From positions 3,890,501 through 3,954,500 of the forward strand of contig NZ_CP046620.1 in assembly GCF_009931615.1 (NCBI RefSeq): a stretch of DNA of 64,000 bases, read 5' to 3'. Position numbers and translations under genes: made by a program. The notes beneath the pieces were generated by a model. That model saw nothing but the letters and a program-made list of their open reading frames with translations, searched no databases and was not told where the DNA came from. Origin of the DNA: Algicella marina. Its GTDB lineage: Bacteria; Pseudomonadota; Alphaproteobacteria; Rhodobacterales; Rhodobacteraceae. This document shows, in pieces, positions 8,274 through 17,119 of this stretch (within the stretch, counting starts at the first letter, position 1; the number at the start of each line of letters is the position of its first letter).

Positions 8274-8951
8274 TCAACCGAACAGGCGGGATTGAAACCA
8301 GATGAGGGCGGGATACGCACTGATCCATGCCCAGAAGAAGCGGTTGAGGCCGAGGCAGAAGGCGTTGGCGAGGTGGAAAACCGCACCGATGGCGAGGGCG
8401 GCCATGAGGGTGAACTGGTGGAAGAGGGCGAGGGGAAACAGAAGTTCGAAGGCGATGACGGCCCAGCTTGCCAGAACCAGGGTTCGGGGTCGGTGCGCCA
8501 GTGCGCGCATCGCTTCGCTGGCCGGGTAGGCGGAGTAGGCGAAGACATCGCGCAGGGCGCGGCCGGAGCGCCAGGCGGCCCGGACGACCTTGACCCAGCC
8601 GGACACGAAATAGGAGAGCAGCAGTTGCACGGCGAGATAGGCCAGCGCCATGTCCTGCCAGTAGGGATCCGGAGCGAGGTGCGCCAGGCCGGCGCAGGTG
8701 AGGACGAGCATCACCATCTTGTCGGCACCGCCATTGTAGGGGCCGTCGAAGCGGTGGAGTTGGATAAGGCAGACGAGCCACAGGCCAATGAGGGCCGCGG
8801 CGGGAAAGGTGCCTGTAAGCAGGCAGACGGCGAGTGCGATCTGGGGCAGGAACAGGCGGTGGTGGCCCGTGGCGACGTGTTCTGCCGCGCGCTGCAACAG
8901 GGCGATGGCGAGCAGCATCTCCGTCCAGCGCAGGGCTTCGGCGGCTGTCAT
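8274..8951 (-). CDS. HTTM-like multi-pass membrane protein
   Basis: About 225 residues with five or six hydrophobic helices. The segment FVSGWVKVVRAAWRSGRALRDVF resembles the region seen in HTTM (vitamin-K-carboxylase-like) membrane domains. I place the start at ATG 8951, which overlaps the upstream stop as ATGA (8951-8948). A much longer in-frame reading upstream has proline/arginine-rich shadow composition and is rejected. It is translationally coupled to the 139-residue protein before it, so the two likely work together. Family-level call only; no activity can be assigned. Confidence 0.7.
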   Translation of the reverse strand: MTAAEALRWTEMLLAIALLQRAAEHVATGHHRLFLPQIALAVCLLTGTFPAAALIGLWLVCLIQLHRFDGPYNGGADKMVMLVLTCAGLAHLAPDPYWQDMALAYLAVQLLLSYFVSGWVKVVRAAWRSGRALRDVFAYSAYPASEAMRALAHRPRTLVLASWAVIAFELLFPLALFHQFTLMAALAIGAVFHLANAFCLGLNRFFWAWISAYPALIWFQSRLFG

Positions 8952-9367
8952 GGGTGGACGGCTGCAAGAAGGATCGGGGCGCTTTCGTGGATCGTGCGCC
9001 GTTCCTCGCCATCGGGGTCGCGGACCAGGAACACCAGCCGGAACTGCATCCGCGTGGCGCTGCCGGCGTGCAGGCAGGCTGCAAGCCAGCGGTTGATTTC
9101 GTCGATGGCGTGTTGCGATGGGTCGAGGGCCAACCGCTCCGCGCAGGCGGTGGCGTAGAGGCAGGCGTTGCGGTCCGGGTTCCAGAACAGCCGCCGGAGC
9201 ATCGCTGCCGGGCCGAGGCGGCCCGGGCGTTGCCAGGCCGGCTGCCATTCGCCGGTTCGGCCATGTTCCAGCAGGCGATACTCTATCCGGGGGCTGGGGC
9301 CGACTTCGGGAAAGAAGCGCCAGGAGGGCAGGAGGACGGGAAGTAGCAGGCGAATGATGCGGCGCAT
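8948..9367 (-). CDS. Conserved hypothetical protein paired with the HTTM-like protein
   Basis: A 139-residue protein with one N-terminal hydrophobic segment (RLLLPVLLPSWRFF) followed by PSPRIEY and a soluble domain rich in Trp, Arg and Cys. I recognise no domain. Proteins starting with this LLxPSWRFFxxxGPSPRI pattern do, from memory, occur beside HTTM-type membrane proteins. Its stop overlaps the HTTM start by 4 nt. A signal anchor placing the soluble part in the periplasm is likely. It is divergent from the aminotransferase gene across a 234-bp gap that should hold both promoters. Confidence 0.65.
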   Translation of the reverse strand: MRRIIRLLLPVLLPSWRFFPEVGPSPRIEYRLLEHGRTGEWQPAWQRPGRLGPAAMLRRLFWNPDRNACLYATACAERLALDPSQHAIDEINRWLAACLHAGSATRMQFRLVFLVRDPDGEERRTIHESAPILLAAVHP

Positions 9368-9601
9368 GGAATGGAGCGTGGTGGATCATGCTTAACCAAA
9401 GGTTGCCCCGTATGCAGCAGGAGCGGCGGCATGGCGGATTTTCGGGCGTCATGAGTATCCCGGCGGCGCATCGTGTCTTTCATCTTTGCGCAAATACGCC
9501 GACACTGAACCCGTTCGTGCCGGGCCCCCGGCGTGGACAGGACGGGTACAGATGAAGGGGCGGGAGGCGCCATGGCGGCCCGCGACAGGATGGAGACTGC
9601 G

Positions 9602-10456
9602 ATGAGCCGGATCGTTTACGTGAACGGGGATTATGTGCCGGAGGCGGAGGCGAAGATTTCCGTGTTCGACCGCGGCTTCCTGATGGCCGACGGTGTCTAT
9701 GAGGTGACCTCGGTGCTGGCGGGGCGGATGATCGATTTCGCGGCGCATATGGCGCGGCTGCGGCGGTCGCTGGCGGAACTGGAGATGGACGCCCCGGCCG
9801 GGGAGGCGGAGCTGGAGGCGATCCACCGGGAGATGATCGCGCGCAATGCGCTGGAAGAGGGCATGATTTACATGCAGGTCACCCGCGGGGCGGCCGACCG
9901 GGATTTTACCTATCCCGAGGGGGCCGAGCCTTCGCTGGTGCTATTCACGCAGGCCAGGCCGCTGCGGGATACTGCCGGCGCGCGAAATGGCATTCGCGTC
10001 ATCACCGTGCCGGACATCCGCTGGGCGCGGCGGGATATCAAGACGGTGCAGTTGCTGGCGCCGTCGATGTGCAAGATGGCGGCGAAGACGGCCGGGGTTG
10101 ACGATGCGTGGATGCAGGAGGACGGGGTGGTGACCGAAGGCACCTCTAACAATGCCTGCATCGTTACGGCTGAGGGCACAGTGGTGACACGCGATCTGTC
10201 GAGCGACATCCTGCATGGGATCACACGCGCGGCGGTGCTGCGCTTCGCCCGCGAGGCGCAGGTCAAGGTCGAGGAGCGGGCCTTTACCGTCGAGGAGGCG
10301 CGGGCGGCGGCGGAGGCATTCGTGACCTCGGCTTCCTCTTTCGTGACGCCGGTGGTGGAAATCGACGGTACGGCGATCGGGGATGGCACGCCCGGGCCGG
10401 TGGCACGACGGTTGCGGGACATCTACATCGAGGAGAGCCTGAAGGCTGCTACCTGA
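9602..10456 (+). CDS. D-amino-acid aminotransferase (class IV PLP aminotransferase)
   Basis: The 284-residue product matches the D-alanine aminotransferase family: SRIVYVNGDYVPEAEAKIS at the N terminus, VFDRGFLMADGVYEV, PLP lysine in DIKTVQLL (Lys147) and the phosphate-binding TEGTSNN loop. It interconverts D-amino acids and 2-oxo acids, supplying D-glutamate/D-alanine or degrading D-amino acids. I chose ATG 9602, preceded by GGAG at 9592-9595, because homologues begin with this MSRIVYVNG. Upstream in-frame ATG codons at 9572 and 9533 are possible but add non-family sequence. Branched-chain or 4-amino-4-deoxychorismate activities are less likely alternatives. Confidence 0.85.
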   Translation: MSRIVYVNGDYVPEAEAKISVFDRGFLMADGVYEVTSVLAGRMIDFAAHMARLRRSLAELEMDAPAGEAELEAIHREMIARNALEEGMIYMQVTRGAADRDFTYPEGAEPSLVLFTQARPLRDTAGARNGIRVITVPDIRWARRDIKTVQLLAPSMCKMAAKTAGVDDAWMQEDGVVTEGTSNNACIVTAEGTVVTRDLSSDILHGITRAAVLRFAREAQVKVEERAFTVEEARAAAEAFVTSASSFVTPVVEIDGTAIGDGTPGPVARRLRDIYIEESLKAAT

Positions 10457-10539
10457 AAGCTTGCAAGTGTGACGCTGCGCATTTCGCGGCCACGACGCCG
10501 CGTGGTATCCTGCCTGCATCGGGGGGGTGCTTTGGGGGC

Positions 10540-11274
10540 GTGGATTTGATGAAGACATTTCTTGAGAATGCCAAGGCGGTCCTGACACTGTTCACGACCG
10601 GGGCGTTGGCGGCGCTTATCCTCGGGTTGGTGTTCCTGCCGGCGCAGACCACGGGGTTCATCGTCAACCGGCTGAAGACGATGGACGGCGCCGGAGTGGA
10701 GTTGACGGGCTTTCTGGGGGTTTCGGTCCGATCCAAATTCGACGAGGTGGCCAGCGACCTGGAGGCGACGGACGAGCGGCTGCTTGATCTGCGGGAAAAG
10801 CTGACATGCCTGCTGGACGGTGCGTGCAGCGAGACCGAACGGGCAGAAATCCTGACACTGGCCGGACTGGAGATGGAGCCGCCGGCGGAAGCGGCGGTCG
10901 AGGGTGCGCCGCAGGGCGGCGAAGAGGACACGGTTTCGGGAGCGGTGATCGCGCCGGAGGCGGAAACGGTGGAGAAGGTGACTTATGAACCGTGGCGTGG
11001 CAGTTGGATCGTGGTGGCCGGGGCGGACAAGACGCTGGCGCAGGCGCAGTACGAGTTGCGGCGGCTGGCGAAGCTGCCGTTCGATATGAAGATAGTGGAG
11101 AGAGAGGGATTTTTTCGGCTGATCGCGGAGTTCGATACCCAGTCGGAGGCGAATGCGGCGCTACCAGTGGTGACCGATGCGACGCAACCGGGGAGTTATA
11201 TTCGCGCCTATGCCCTGTGGTGCCGGGACCTGTTGCCCGCGCGTGACGACGGCGTGCCTGTCTGCGAGACCTGA
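10540..11274 (+). CDS. Membrane-anchored protein with SPOR-like C-terminal domain
   Basis: About 244 residues. An N-terminal helix (VLTLFTTGALAALILGLVFL) is followed by a region with a CLLDGAC cysteine pair, an acidic linker near 115-145 and a C-terminal domain from about 150. That domain (SWIVVAGADKTLAQAQYELR, then FFRLIAEFDTQSEANAAL) has the beta-alpha-beta pattern of SPOR peptidoglycan-binding modules. The start may be GTG 10540 or ATG 10549; neither has a strong ribosome site. It is convergent with phnM, only 3 bp apart. A cell-envelope role is suggested by the topology, and no specific function is recognised. Confidence 0.6.
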   Translation: MDLMKTFLENAKAVLTLFTTGALAALILGLVFLPAQTTGFIVNRLKTMDGAGVELTGFLGVSVRSKFDEVASDLEATDERLLDLREKLTCLLDGACSETERAEILTLAGLEMEPPAEAAVEGAPQGGEEDTVSGAVIAPEAETVEKVTYEPWRGSWIVVAGADKTLAQAQYELRRLAKLPFDMKIVEREGFFRLIAEFDTQSEANAALPVVTDATQPGSYIRAYALWCRDLLPARDDGVPVCET

Positions 11275-11277
11275 CGA

Positions 11278-12426
11278 TCAGCCAATGAGCGCCTCGGCAA
11301 GGCGGCCTGTCAGGTGAACGGGGCGACCGGCGGCGAAGGTGGCAAGGATCCGGCGGCTGGTGGTGTCCAACACCACCACGTCCGCCCGCAGGCCCGGGGC
11401 GATGCGGCCCCTGTCCGCCAGCCCCATGGTGGCGGCCGGGCTGGAAGAGACCAGCGCCCACGCCTTCGGCAGTGACAGTGTGCCTCTGTCGGCGAGGGCG
11501 AAGGCGGCGTCGGCGGTCGAAGGATAGTGGTAGTCGGACGCGATGGCGGTGACGAGTCCATCGGCGATCAGCGGTTCGGCGGCGATGCCGCCGCGGTTGT
11601 GGCTGCCGCCGCGGACGATGTTCGGTGCGCCCATGACCACCGGATCACCCGCGGCTGTGGCGGCTTCGGCGGCGGTGCGGGTGACGGGAAATTCGGCAAT
11701 TTGCAGGCCCATGCGGCTCCAGCTCTGACGGGTGGCCGCGTCGGTGTCGTCGTGCGAGCCGAGGCGGAGGCCACGGGATCGGAGACGGGTGGCAAGGGCG
11801 GCCACGAACGCCGGCACCTCGTCCCCGAGGTCGTGAAGGCGGTTCATCTCTGCGAGGTATCTTTCCGGCGAGGTGCCGGCCTTGGCCGCGGAGCCGGCGA
11901 GGCGCGGCGGCTTGCGGCCTTCGGCGAGGTAGGTGTGCGGAAGATGATCGTTGAAGACCAGATAGTCGATACCGTGGCGGTTGACGAATGCCTCCACTTC
12001 CGGTCCGTCCGCGACCATGTGGGTTTCCAGCCGCAGTTGCAGCCGCAGGTCCAGCCGGGCCTCGTAGGCGGCGACCGCCTCGGCCACGCGGGCGGCGAAG
12101 GCTGGCGCGCGCATGCCACCTTCCCACGACCAGAACTGCGCCAGCCACGAGGTGGTGATGCCGCAGGCCGCGATTTCGGCCTCGACCCAGCGCAGCGCGC
12201 GGCGAAAGTCGGTGACGACACCGCGACGGGGGGCTAGGTGGCGTTCAAAGCCGTCGCCGTGCAGGTCGACGATGCCGGGCAGGATCATCAGGCCGGTGGC
12301 GTCGATCACCCTGTCGCCGGAATGCACCCTGTCGCACAGGCGACCGTCGCGAAAGGCGATGTCACCCGTGGCAAAGCCATCAGGGGCGAGAATTTCGGCG
12401 CCGGCGAGGCGCAAGTCGGCGGGCAC
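11278..12426 (-). CDS. phnM: PhnM-like alpha-D-ribose 1-methylphosphonate 5-triphosphate diphosphatase
   Basis: An amidohydrolase-fold protein of about 382 residues. Metal and family motifs are visible: PGIVDLHGDGFERHLAPR near 50, the internal GLRLGSHDD segment and IASDYHYPS near 310. PhnM removes pyrophosphate from the phosphonylated ribose triphosphate in the carbon-phosphorus lyase pathway. The start is probably GTG 12426, 10 nt after the DUF1244 stop. The longer in-frame extension overlaps the DUF1244 gene and looks non-coding. None of phnG-L is adjacent, so it either serves a C-P lyase cluster elsewhere or has a different nucleotide/sugar substrate. Confidence 0.8.
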   Translation of the reverse strand: MPADLRLAGAEILAPDGFATGDIAFRDGRLCDRVHSGDRVIDATGLMILPGIVDLHGDGFERHLAPRRGVVTDFRRALRWVEAEIAACGITTSWLAQFWSWEGGMRAPAFAARVAEAVAAYEARLDLRLQLRLETHMVADGPEVEAFVNRHGIDYLVFNDHLPHTYLAEGRKPPRLAGSAAKAGTSPERYLAEMNRLHDLGDEVPAFVAALATRLRSRGLRLGSHDDTDAATRQSWSRMGLQIAEFPVTRTAAEAATAAGDPVVMGAPNIVRGGSHNRGGIAAEPLIADGLVTAIASDYHYPSTADAAFALADRGTLSLPKAWALVSSSPAATMGLADRGRIAPGLRADVVVLDTTSRRILATFAAGRPVHLTGRLAEALIG

Positions 12427-12436
12427 GGGCGGTGGC

Positions 12437-12733
12437 TCAGCTATCCTTGTGGGAGACTTCGAAGGCAGCCTTCTGCGCGTCGGTGGCATCGGATTGGTAC
12501 TTCTCCTTCCACTCGGCGAAGGGCATGCCGTAGAAGGCTTCGCGGCCCTCTTCCTTCGACATGTCGATGCCACGCTCATTCGCGGCCTCCTGGTACCAGC
12601 GGCTGAGGCAGTTGCGGCAGAAGCCGGCGAGATTCATCATGTCGATGTTCTGCACATCCGTGCGCTCCTGAAGGTGCTGCCGGAGGCGGCGGAAAGCTGC
12701 GGCTTCGAGTTCCAGCTGTGTCTGGGCGTCCAT
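12437..12733 (-). CDS. DUF1244 family protein
   Basis: A 98-residue all-helical protein matching the small DUF1244 family. It carries DVQNIDMMNLAGFCRNCLSR with a Cys-x-x-Cys pair, followed by WYQEAANERG and a YGMPFAEWKEKYQ segment. The family is common in Proteobacteria and its function is unknown. The gene lies between formylglutamate amidohydrolase (15 nt upstream) and phnM (10 nt downstream) on the minus strand, so the three are probably co-transcribed. The CxxC pair could bind metal or form a disulfide, which is an inference. Confidence 0.85.
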   Translation of the reverse strand: MDAQTQLELEAAAFRRLRQHLQERTDVQNIDMMNLAGFCRNCLSRWYQEAANERGIDMSKEEGREAFYGMPFAEWKEKYQSDATDAQKAAFEVSHKDS

Positions 12734-12748
12734 GGGATGTCCTTTTCT

Positions 12749-13495
12749 TCAGGTAGGCAGCAGGGGTGCCAGCAGGCGGGTGAGGCGGGCCGCCCATTCC
12801 TGCTGGCCGGTTTCCCCTGATATGAGGTCGTTTCGGATTTCGATCAAGACATGGGGCAGGCCGCGCATCGTGCCGTGGCGGTGCATGCAGTCGCCCTCCA
12901 ACCGGCCGGTATAGGGCTCGTTGTCGCCGGTGACGATGTCGGGCTCGTCACGCAGTGCTTCCAGCAGGGGGGTGACGAGGCGGGTGTCGCTGTCCCAGAG
13001 GATGCCGACATGCCACGGACGCGGCGGGCGGGCGCGGAGTTGCGGGGTGAAGGAATGGATGGAGAGGATGTGTGGCGTCTGGCCCCGGGCCTCCATCGCA
13101 TCGAGACGTGCGGTGATGGCATCGTGGTAGGGGGTGTGGCAGAGCGCCTTGCGCCGCTCCAACTCCGCAGCGTCGGCGTGGCGGTTGGCGGGGATAATGG
13201 AGCCATCGTAGAGTTTCATCAGGAGTGTGGGATCATCCGGGCCGCGGTTCGGGTCGATAACCAGCCGAGAAAAATTCGAGAGGATGGCGGCGGCGCCCAG
13301 TTGCGCGGAAAGAAGGCGGGTGAGAGCGGCTGCGCCGACATCCCAGGCGATGTGGCGGGCCATATCCTCCGCCGAGAGGCCGAGATCGCCGCCCGAGACT
13401 GTGGGTGGCACGAAGTTGCTGGCGTGATCGCAGAGCAGCAGCACGGGTGAGGACGACAATTCGTTCACTACCTCGAATGCCCGATACTCTGCCAT
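12749..13495 (-). CDS. N-formylglutamate amidohydrolase family protein
   Basis: The 248-residue product has FGase-family landmarks: LLLCDHASNFVPP near 20-32, SRLVIDPNRGPDD near 75-88, SIHSFTP near 140 and a C-terminal VLIEIRNDLI. Members hydrolyse N-formylglutamate to glutamate and formate in histidine catabolism, but many paralogues act on other N-acyl amino acids. I chose ATG 13495, preceded by AAGGGCGG, instead of the longer start at 13540, which adds 15 atypical residues. No other hut genes are adjacent, so a histidine-catabolic role is not supported by context. Confidence 0.8.
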   Translation of the reverse strand: MAEYRAFEVVNELSSSPVLLLCDHASNFVPPTVSGGDLGLSAEDMARHIAWDVGAAALTRLLSAQLGAAAILSNFSRLVIDPNRGPDDPTLLMKLYDGSIIPANRHADAAELERRKALCHTPYHDAITARLDAMEARGQTPHILSIHSFTPQLRARPPRPWHVGILWDSDTRLVTPLLEALRDEPDIVTGDNEPYTGRLEGDCMHRHGTMRGLPHVLIEIRNDLISGETGQQEWAARLTRLLAPLLPT

Positions 13496-13636
13496 GACGC
13501 CGCCCTTCATGTTCAATCCGGCGGCATTGTTAGTGGTCATATCCGCCGTTCACCACCGGAAAGCAGTGGTTGGGCGCTTTTCGAGGCCAAAAAGAAAGGA
13601 AATAACCGTCTTTTTGCCGGACAATAGCGATTCGCT

Positions 13637-13648
13637 CGTCTATAGACG
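13637..13648. promoter_or_regulatory. Perfect 12-bp palindrome upstream of pyruvate kinase
   Basis: CGTCTATAGACG is a perfect palindrome 36 bp before the pyk start, in a 189-bp divergent gap relatively rich in A/T. It contains TATAGA, so it may overlap a -10 element, and could be an operator for a dimeric regulator. No matching second copy was found in the window. Confidence 0.35.
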
Positions 13649-13684
13649 GGCGCGAGGCCCAAATTCGAGCAGGTGAGACGTATT

Positions 13685-15133
13685 ATGGCGAAGCGCAATC
13701 GGAACGTGAAAGTCGTGGCAACCCTAGGTCCGGCTTCCAGTACATACGAGCAGATCAAGGCGCTGTACCTCGCCGGGGCGGATGTCTTCCGGCTGAATAT
13801 GAGCCACGGCACCCACGACGACATCCGGCAACGGCACGCGATTATCCGCGACCTGGAAATGGAACTGGAGCGGCCGATCTGCATTCTGGCTGACCTGCAG
13901 GGACCGAAGCTGCGGGTGGCGACGTTCAAGAACGGCTCCGAGATGCTGGAAGAGGGTGCAAGCTTCACCTTTGATCTGAAGGATGAAGAAGGCGATGCGA
14001 CGCGGGTGCGGCTGCCGCACACTGAAATTCTGGAGGCGCTTGAAGTCGGCTCCACCCTTCTGGTCAATGACGGCAAGATCCGGATGCGGGTTCAGGAACG
14101 CTCCGATGAGCATGCGACCTGCCTCGTCGAGGTCGGCGGCGAAATTTCCAACCGCAAGGGCGTGAACGTGCCGGACGTGATCCTGCCACTGGCGGCGCTG
14201 ACGGAGAAGGACAGGATCGACCTCGAATTTGCCTGCGACCTCGGCGTCGACTGGTTGGCGCTGAGCTTCGTTCAGCGGCCGGCGGACGTGGAAGAGGCGC
14301 GCGAACTGGTGAAGGGCCGGGCCTCGGTGATGGTCAAGGTGGAGAAGCCGGCGGCGGTGAAGGCCTTCGACAGCATCCTTGCGGCCTGTGACGGGATCAT
14401 GGTCGCGCGTGGCGATCTCGGCGTGGAACTGCCGATCCACCAGTTGCCGCCGTTGCAGAAGCGGATGGTGCGCGGTTGCCGGGCCGTCGGCAAGCCGGTG
14501 ATCGTGGCAACGCAGATGATGGAAAGCATGATTTCCAGCCCTGTGCCGACACGGGCCGAGGTTTCCGACGTGGCGCAGGCGATCTACGAAGGGGCGGACG
14601 CGGTGATGCTGTCAGCGGAATCGGCGGCGGGCGACTATCCGGTTGAGGCCGTGGCGATGATGAACAGCGTTGCCGAAAGCGTGGAAGCGGATTCGATCTA
14701 CGGCCAGGTAATCGAGGCATCGCGGACCCCGTCCAAGGCCAGCGTCTCGGACGCAATCACGGCGGCGGCGCGCGAAGTGGCGGAAACGACGGACGTGAAG
14801 GCGATCTGCTGCTTCACGCACTCCGGCACGACGGCGCAACTGATGAGCCGCGAGAAACCGCGGGTGCCGATCATCGCCCTGACGCCGAAACCGGCGACGG
14901 CACGACGGCTGACGCTGACATGGGGCCTGCACTGCGTGGTGACCGCTGAAGTGGAACGCTTCAAGATGGCAGTCGTATCGGCGGCGAGAACGGCTCGGGC
15001 GGACGGGTTCGGCAATGAGAACGATTTCATCATCGTGACCGCCGGCGTGCCCTTCAACACGCCCGGCACGACGAACATTCTGCGCGTTGCCCCGCTTGAC
15101 GAGAAGAAGATCTTCGAGGGCGGGCCGGAATAG
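13685..15133 (+). CDS. pyk: Pyruvate kinase
   Basis: Pyruvate kinase transfers phosphate from phosphoenolpyruvate to ADP at the end of glycolysis. The 482-residue protein has the expected RNVKVVATLGPAS start, FRLNMSHG near 38-45, and the active-site signature MVKVEKPAAVKAFDSILAAC near 215-235 followed by GIMVARGDLGVE. The C-terminal domain (CFTHSGTTAQLMS) contributes the usual allosteric site. AGGTGAG at 13671-13677 lies 7 nt before ATG 13685. Monocistronic by context, with a plain ribosome site and the palindrome described upstream. Confidence 0.95.
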   Translation: MAKRNRNVKVVATLGPASSTYEQIKALYLAGADVFRLNMSHGTHDDIRQRHAIIRDLEMELERPICILADLQGPKLRVATFKNGSEMLEEGASFTFDLKDEEGDATRVRLPHTEILEALEVGSTLLVNDGKIRMRVQERSDEHATCLVEVGGEISNRKGVNVPDVILPLAALTEKDRIDLEFACDLGVDWLALSFVQRPADVEEARELVKGRASVMVKVEKPAAVKAFDSILAACDGIMVARGDLGVELPIHQLPPLQKRMVRGCRAVGKPVIVATQMMESMISSPVPTRAEVSDVAQAIYEGADAVMLSAESAAGDYPVEAVAMMNSVAESVEADSIYGQVIEASRTPSKASVSDAITAAAREVAETTDVKAICCFTHSGTTAQLMSREKPRVPIIALTPKPATARRLTLTWGLHCVVTAEVERFKMAVVSAARTARADGFGNENDFIIVTAGVPFNTPGTTNILRVAPLDEKKIFEGGPE

Positions 15134-15257
15134 GCCCGCGCCGCGACCTTTCCTGACACAGCGCCCATCCAACGGGCGATCCTGCACTTTCGTCAGCGCA
15201 CGCGGCTTCGGTTGCGTGTGCAGCGCGAGCGCCTTCGCGCGGCAGCACAATGCTCTT

Positions 15258-15764
15258 TCAGAGCGGAACCAGCCGGTCCGGCACGGGTGACGACTGGACG
15301 ATGGAGGAGTTCGTCGCGCCGAAGGGGATGATCCTGTCGATCACGGCTTCCATTTCCGCGACATCGCGAACATGCGCGCGGGCGACGAAACAATCTTCAC
15401 CGGAAACACGCTCGCAGGTCACGATCTGAGGGGTCGCGCGGATCGCCTCGACCATGTTCGCCATCTCGCCGGGAAGCGGCCGGGCGCGGATCAGAACGGT
15501 GAGAGCGTAGCCGAGCCGGGCCGGGTCTATGTGCGCGCCGTAACCGGCGATGATGCCGACATCTTCAAGACGACGTACCCGATCGGCCACGCTGGGTGCG
15601 GACAGCCCGACGCGGCGGGCAAGCTCGGCGCGTGGAAGCCGGGCATCCGACGCCAGTTCGCGCAGGATGGCGGCATCCATTGCGTCCAAGAGGCTTTTCT
15701 CAGATCGAAAGCTGCGGCGCTGATTTGCCTTCGATACCACATGAGATTCAGGTGTTTTGATCAT
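15258..15764 (-). CDS. Lrp/AsnC family transcriptional regulator
   Basis: The 168-residue protein has an N-terminal helix-turn-helix (LLDAMDAAILRELASDARLP, then RRVGLSAPSVADRVRRLEDVG) and a C-terminal RAM ligand domain (ALTVLIRARP, VTCERVSGEDCFVARAHV). The ATG at 15764 was chosen because upstream in-frame sequence is arginine/proline-rich shadow. It is divergent from an RhtA-like amino acid exporter across about 45 bp, the classic arrangement in which an Lrp-type regulator senses an amino acid and activates its exporter. The short gap contains the direct repeat TGCAA-N3-TGCAA, read on the minus strand. Confidence 0.9.
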   Translation of the reverse strand: MIKTPESHVVSKANQRRSFRSEKSLLDAMDAAILRELASDARLPRAELARRVGLSAPSVADRVRRLEDVGIIAGYGAHIDPARLGYALTVLIRARPLPGEMANMVEAIRATPQIVTCERVSGEDCFVARAHVRDVAEMEAVIDRIIPFGATNSSIVQSSPVPDRLVPL

Positions 15765-15808
15765 GAATGGCCATATCGGTTTGCGTTTACACCTTGCATC
15801 TTTGCACC

Positions 15809-16783
15809 ATGACAGATCAAGCCCCCCTCTCCCCCGCGCCCGGCCCGGCCCAAGGCTCCATGTCGCGCATGTCGGAGGCCGTGCCGCCGCACGCCTGGTT
15901 CGGCGTCTCCGCCATCTTTCACTATCTCGGGCCGGCCTTCGCGGTGTTGCTCTTTCCGGCTGTCGGCGTGCTCGGGGTCGCGTGGTTTCGTATCGCGACG
16001 GCGGCATTGGTGTTCGCACCCGTCACGCGGCCCTGGCGCACCTTCGTGGCTGCCAGCGGGCACGAGCGAGTGCTTCTGCTGATGCTCGGGGCCTGCCTGG
16101 CGGTAATGAACACTTCGTTCTATCTCGCGCTCGACCGGTTGCCGATCGCGCTGGTGGCGGCGATCGAATTTGTCGGGACTATCGGCATCGCGGTCTGGGG
16201 GCTGGGTACCGGGCGCAACTATGCGGCGCTGCTTCTGGCCATCATCGGGGTGGCGCTTCTGATCGATGTGCCGTCGCTGGTAGCGGCGGAGAGCGGGGCT
16301 TTGACATCCGATCTGCTGGGGCTGGTCTGGGCCGTGGTGAATGGCGCGCTCTTTGTTGTGTATATCGTTCTGGGGCACCGGTTTTCGCAGGGTGGGGCAT
16401 CGGGCGGCGTGGAGCGGCTGGGGGCGGCGATGGCGGTGGCCTTCGTGTGCGTGATTCCAATCGGATTCGTGCAGGCGATGGAGGCGTTCGGTGCGCCGAT
16501 ACTGGTGCTTGCGGGTGTCGGCGTCGGACTTTGCTCGTCAGTCATCCCGTATGTGTGCGATCAGCTTGCCATGGCGCGACTGCCGCGCGCGAGTTTCGCG
16601 CTGCTGCTTGCGTTGCTGCCGGCCACGGCCGCGATCATCGGTGTGATCGTGCTACGGCAGGTTCCCGGACGGTTGGAGAGCATCGGTGTGATGCTCGTGA
16701 TGGTCGGTGTGGCGATTCACAGGCCCGCACAGGCCGAAATGGGCGCGGCCCGGTCACGACGCCGGGCCGCGACGGCGGAGTGA
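15809..16783 (+). CDS. EamA-type exporter, RhtA-like (threonine/homoserine efflux)
   Basis: About 324 residues with ten predicted membrane helices in two EamA repeats. HYLGPAFAVLLFPAVG near the start and SSVIPYVCDQLAMARLPRAS near 235-255 match the RhtA subgroup that exports threonine, homoserine and related amino acids. The start at ATG 15809 lacks a clear ribosome site; an in-frame ATG at 15767 would add 14 residues but overlaps the regulator's upstream region. It is divergently paired with an Lrp/AsnC regulator, which likely controls it. The polar RSRRRAA tail is cytoplasmic. Confidence 0.8.
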   Translation: MTDQAPLSPAPGPAQGSMSRMSEAVPPHAWFGVSAIFHYLGPAFAVLLFPAVGVLGVAWFRIATAALVFAPVTRPWRTFVAASGHERVLLLMLGACLAVMNTSFYLALDRLPIALVAAIEFVGTIGIAVWGLGTGRNYAALLLAIIGVALLIDVPSLVAAESGALTSDLLGLVWAVVNGALFVVYIVLGHRFSQGGASGGVERLGAAMAVAFVCVIPIGFVQAMEAFGAPILVLAGVGVGLCSSVIPYVCDQLAMARLPRASFALLLALLPATAAIIGVIVLRQVPGRLESIGVMLVMVGVAIHRPAQAEMGAARSRRRAATAE

Positions 16784-16906
16784 GCGCCGCTACAAAACAC
16801 CGTTGCAAATCTCGCCCGGTTCTGTAGAAGGGCGGCTCGATTGATGCGTCCGGCCGGTAGGGCTGCCGAGTCGTGTCTGACTGCAACGTTCTTCGAGGAG
16901 ACGAAA

Positions 16907-17107
16907 ATGCCCAAGATGAAGACCAAGTCGAGCGCCAAGAAGCGCTTCAAGGTGACGGCCACGGGCCGTGTGCTGGCGGCCCAGGCGGGCAAGCGGCACG
17001 GAATGATCAAACGTTCGAACAAGTTCATCCGCAGCGCGCGCGGCACGACTACCCTTTCCGCCGCTGATGAAAAGATCGTCAAGGGCTACATGCCCTACGA
17101 CCGCTGA
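16907..17107 (+). CDS. rpmI: 50S ribosomal protein L35
   Basis: The 66-residue product begins [20 protein letters not shown] and is rich in Lys/Arg, as expected for bacterial L35 of the large ribosomal subunit. GAGGAG stands 6 nt before ATG 16907. An upstream in-frame ATG at 16841 adds residues not found in the family. rplT follows 12 nt later, giving the standard rpmI-rplT operon. infC, which often precedes these genes, is absent here. Confidence 0.97.
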   Translation: MPKMKTKSSAKKRFKVTATGRVLAAQAGKRHGMIKRSNKFIRSARGTTTLSAADEKIVKGYMPYDR

Positions 17108-17119
17108 GGAGGATCCGAC

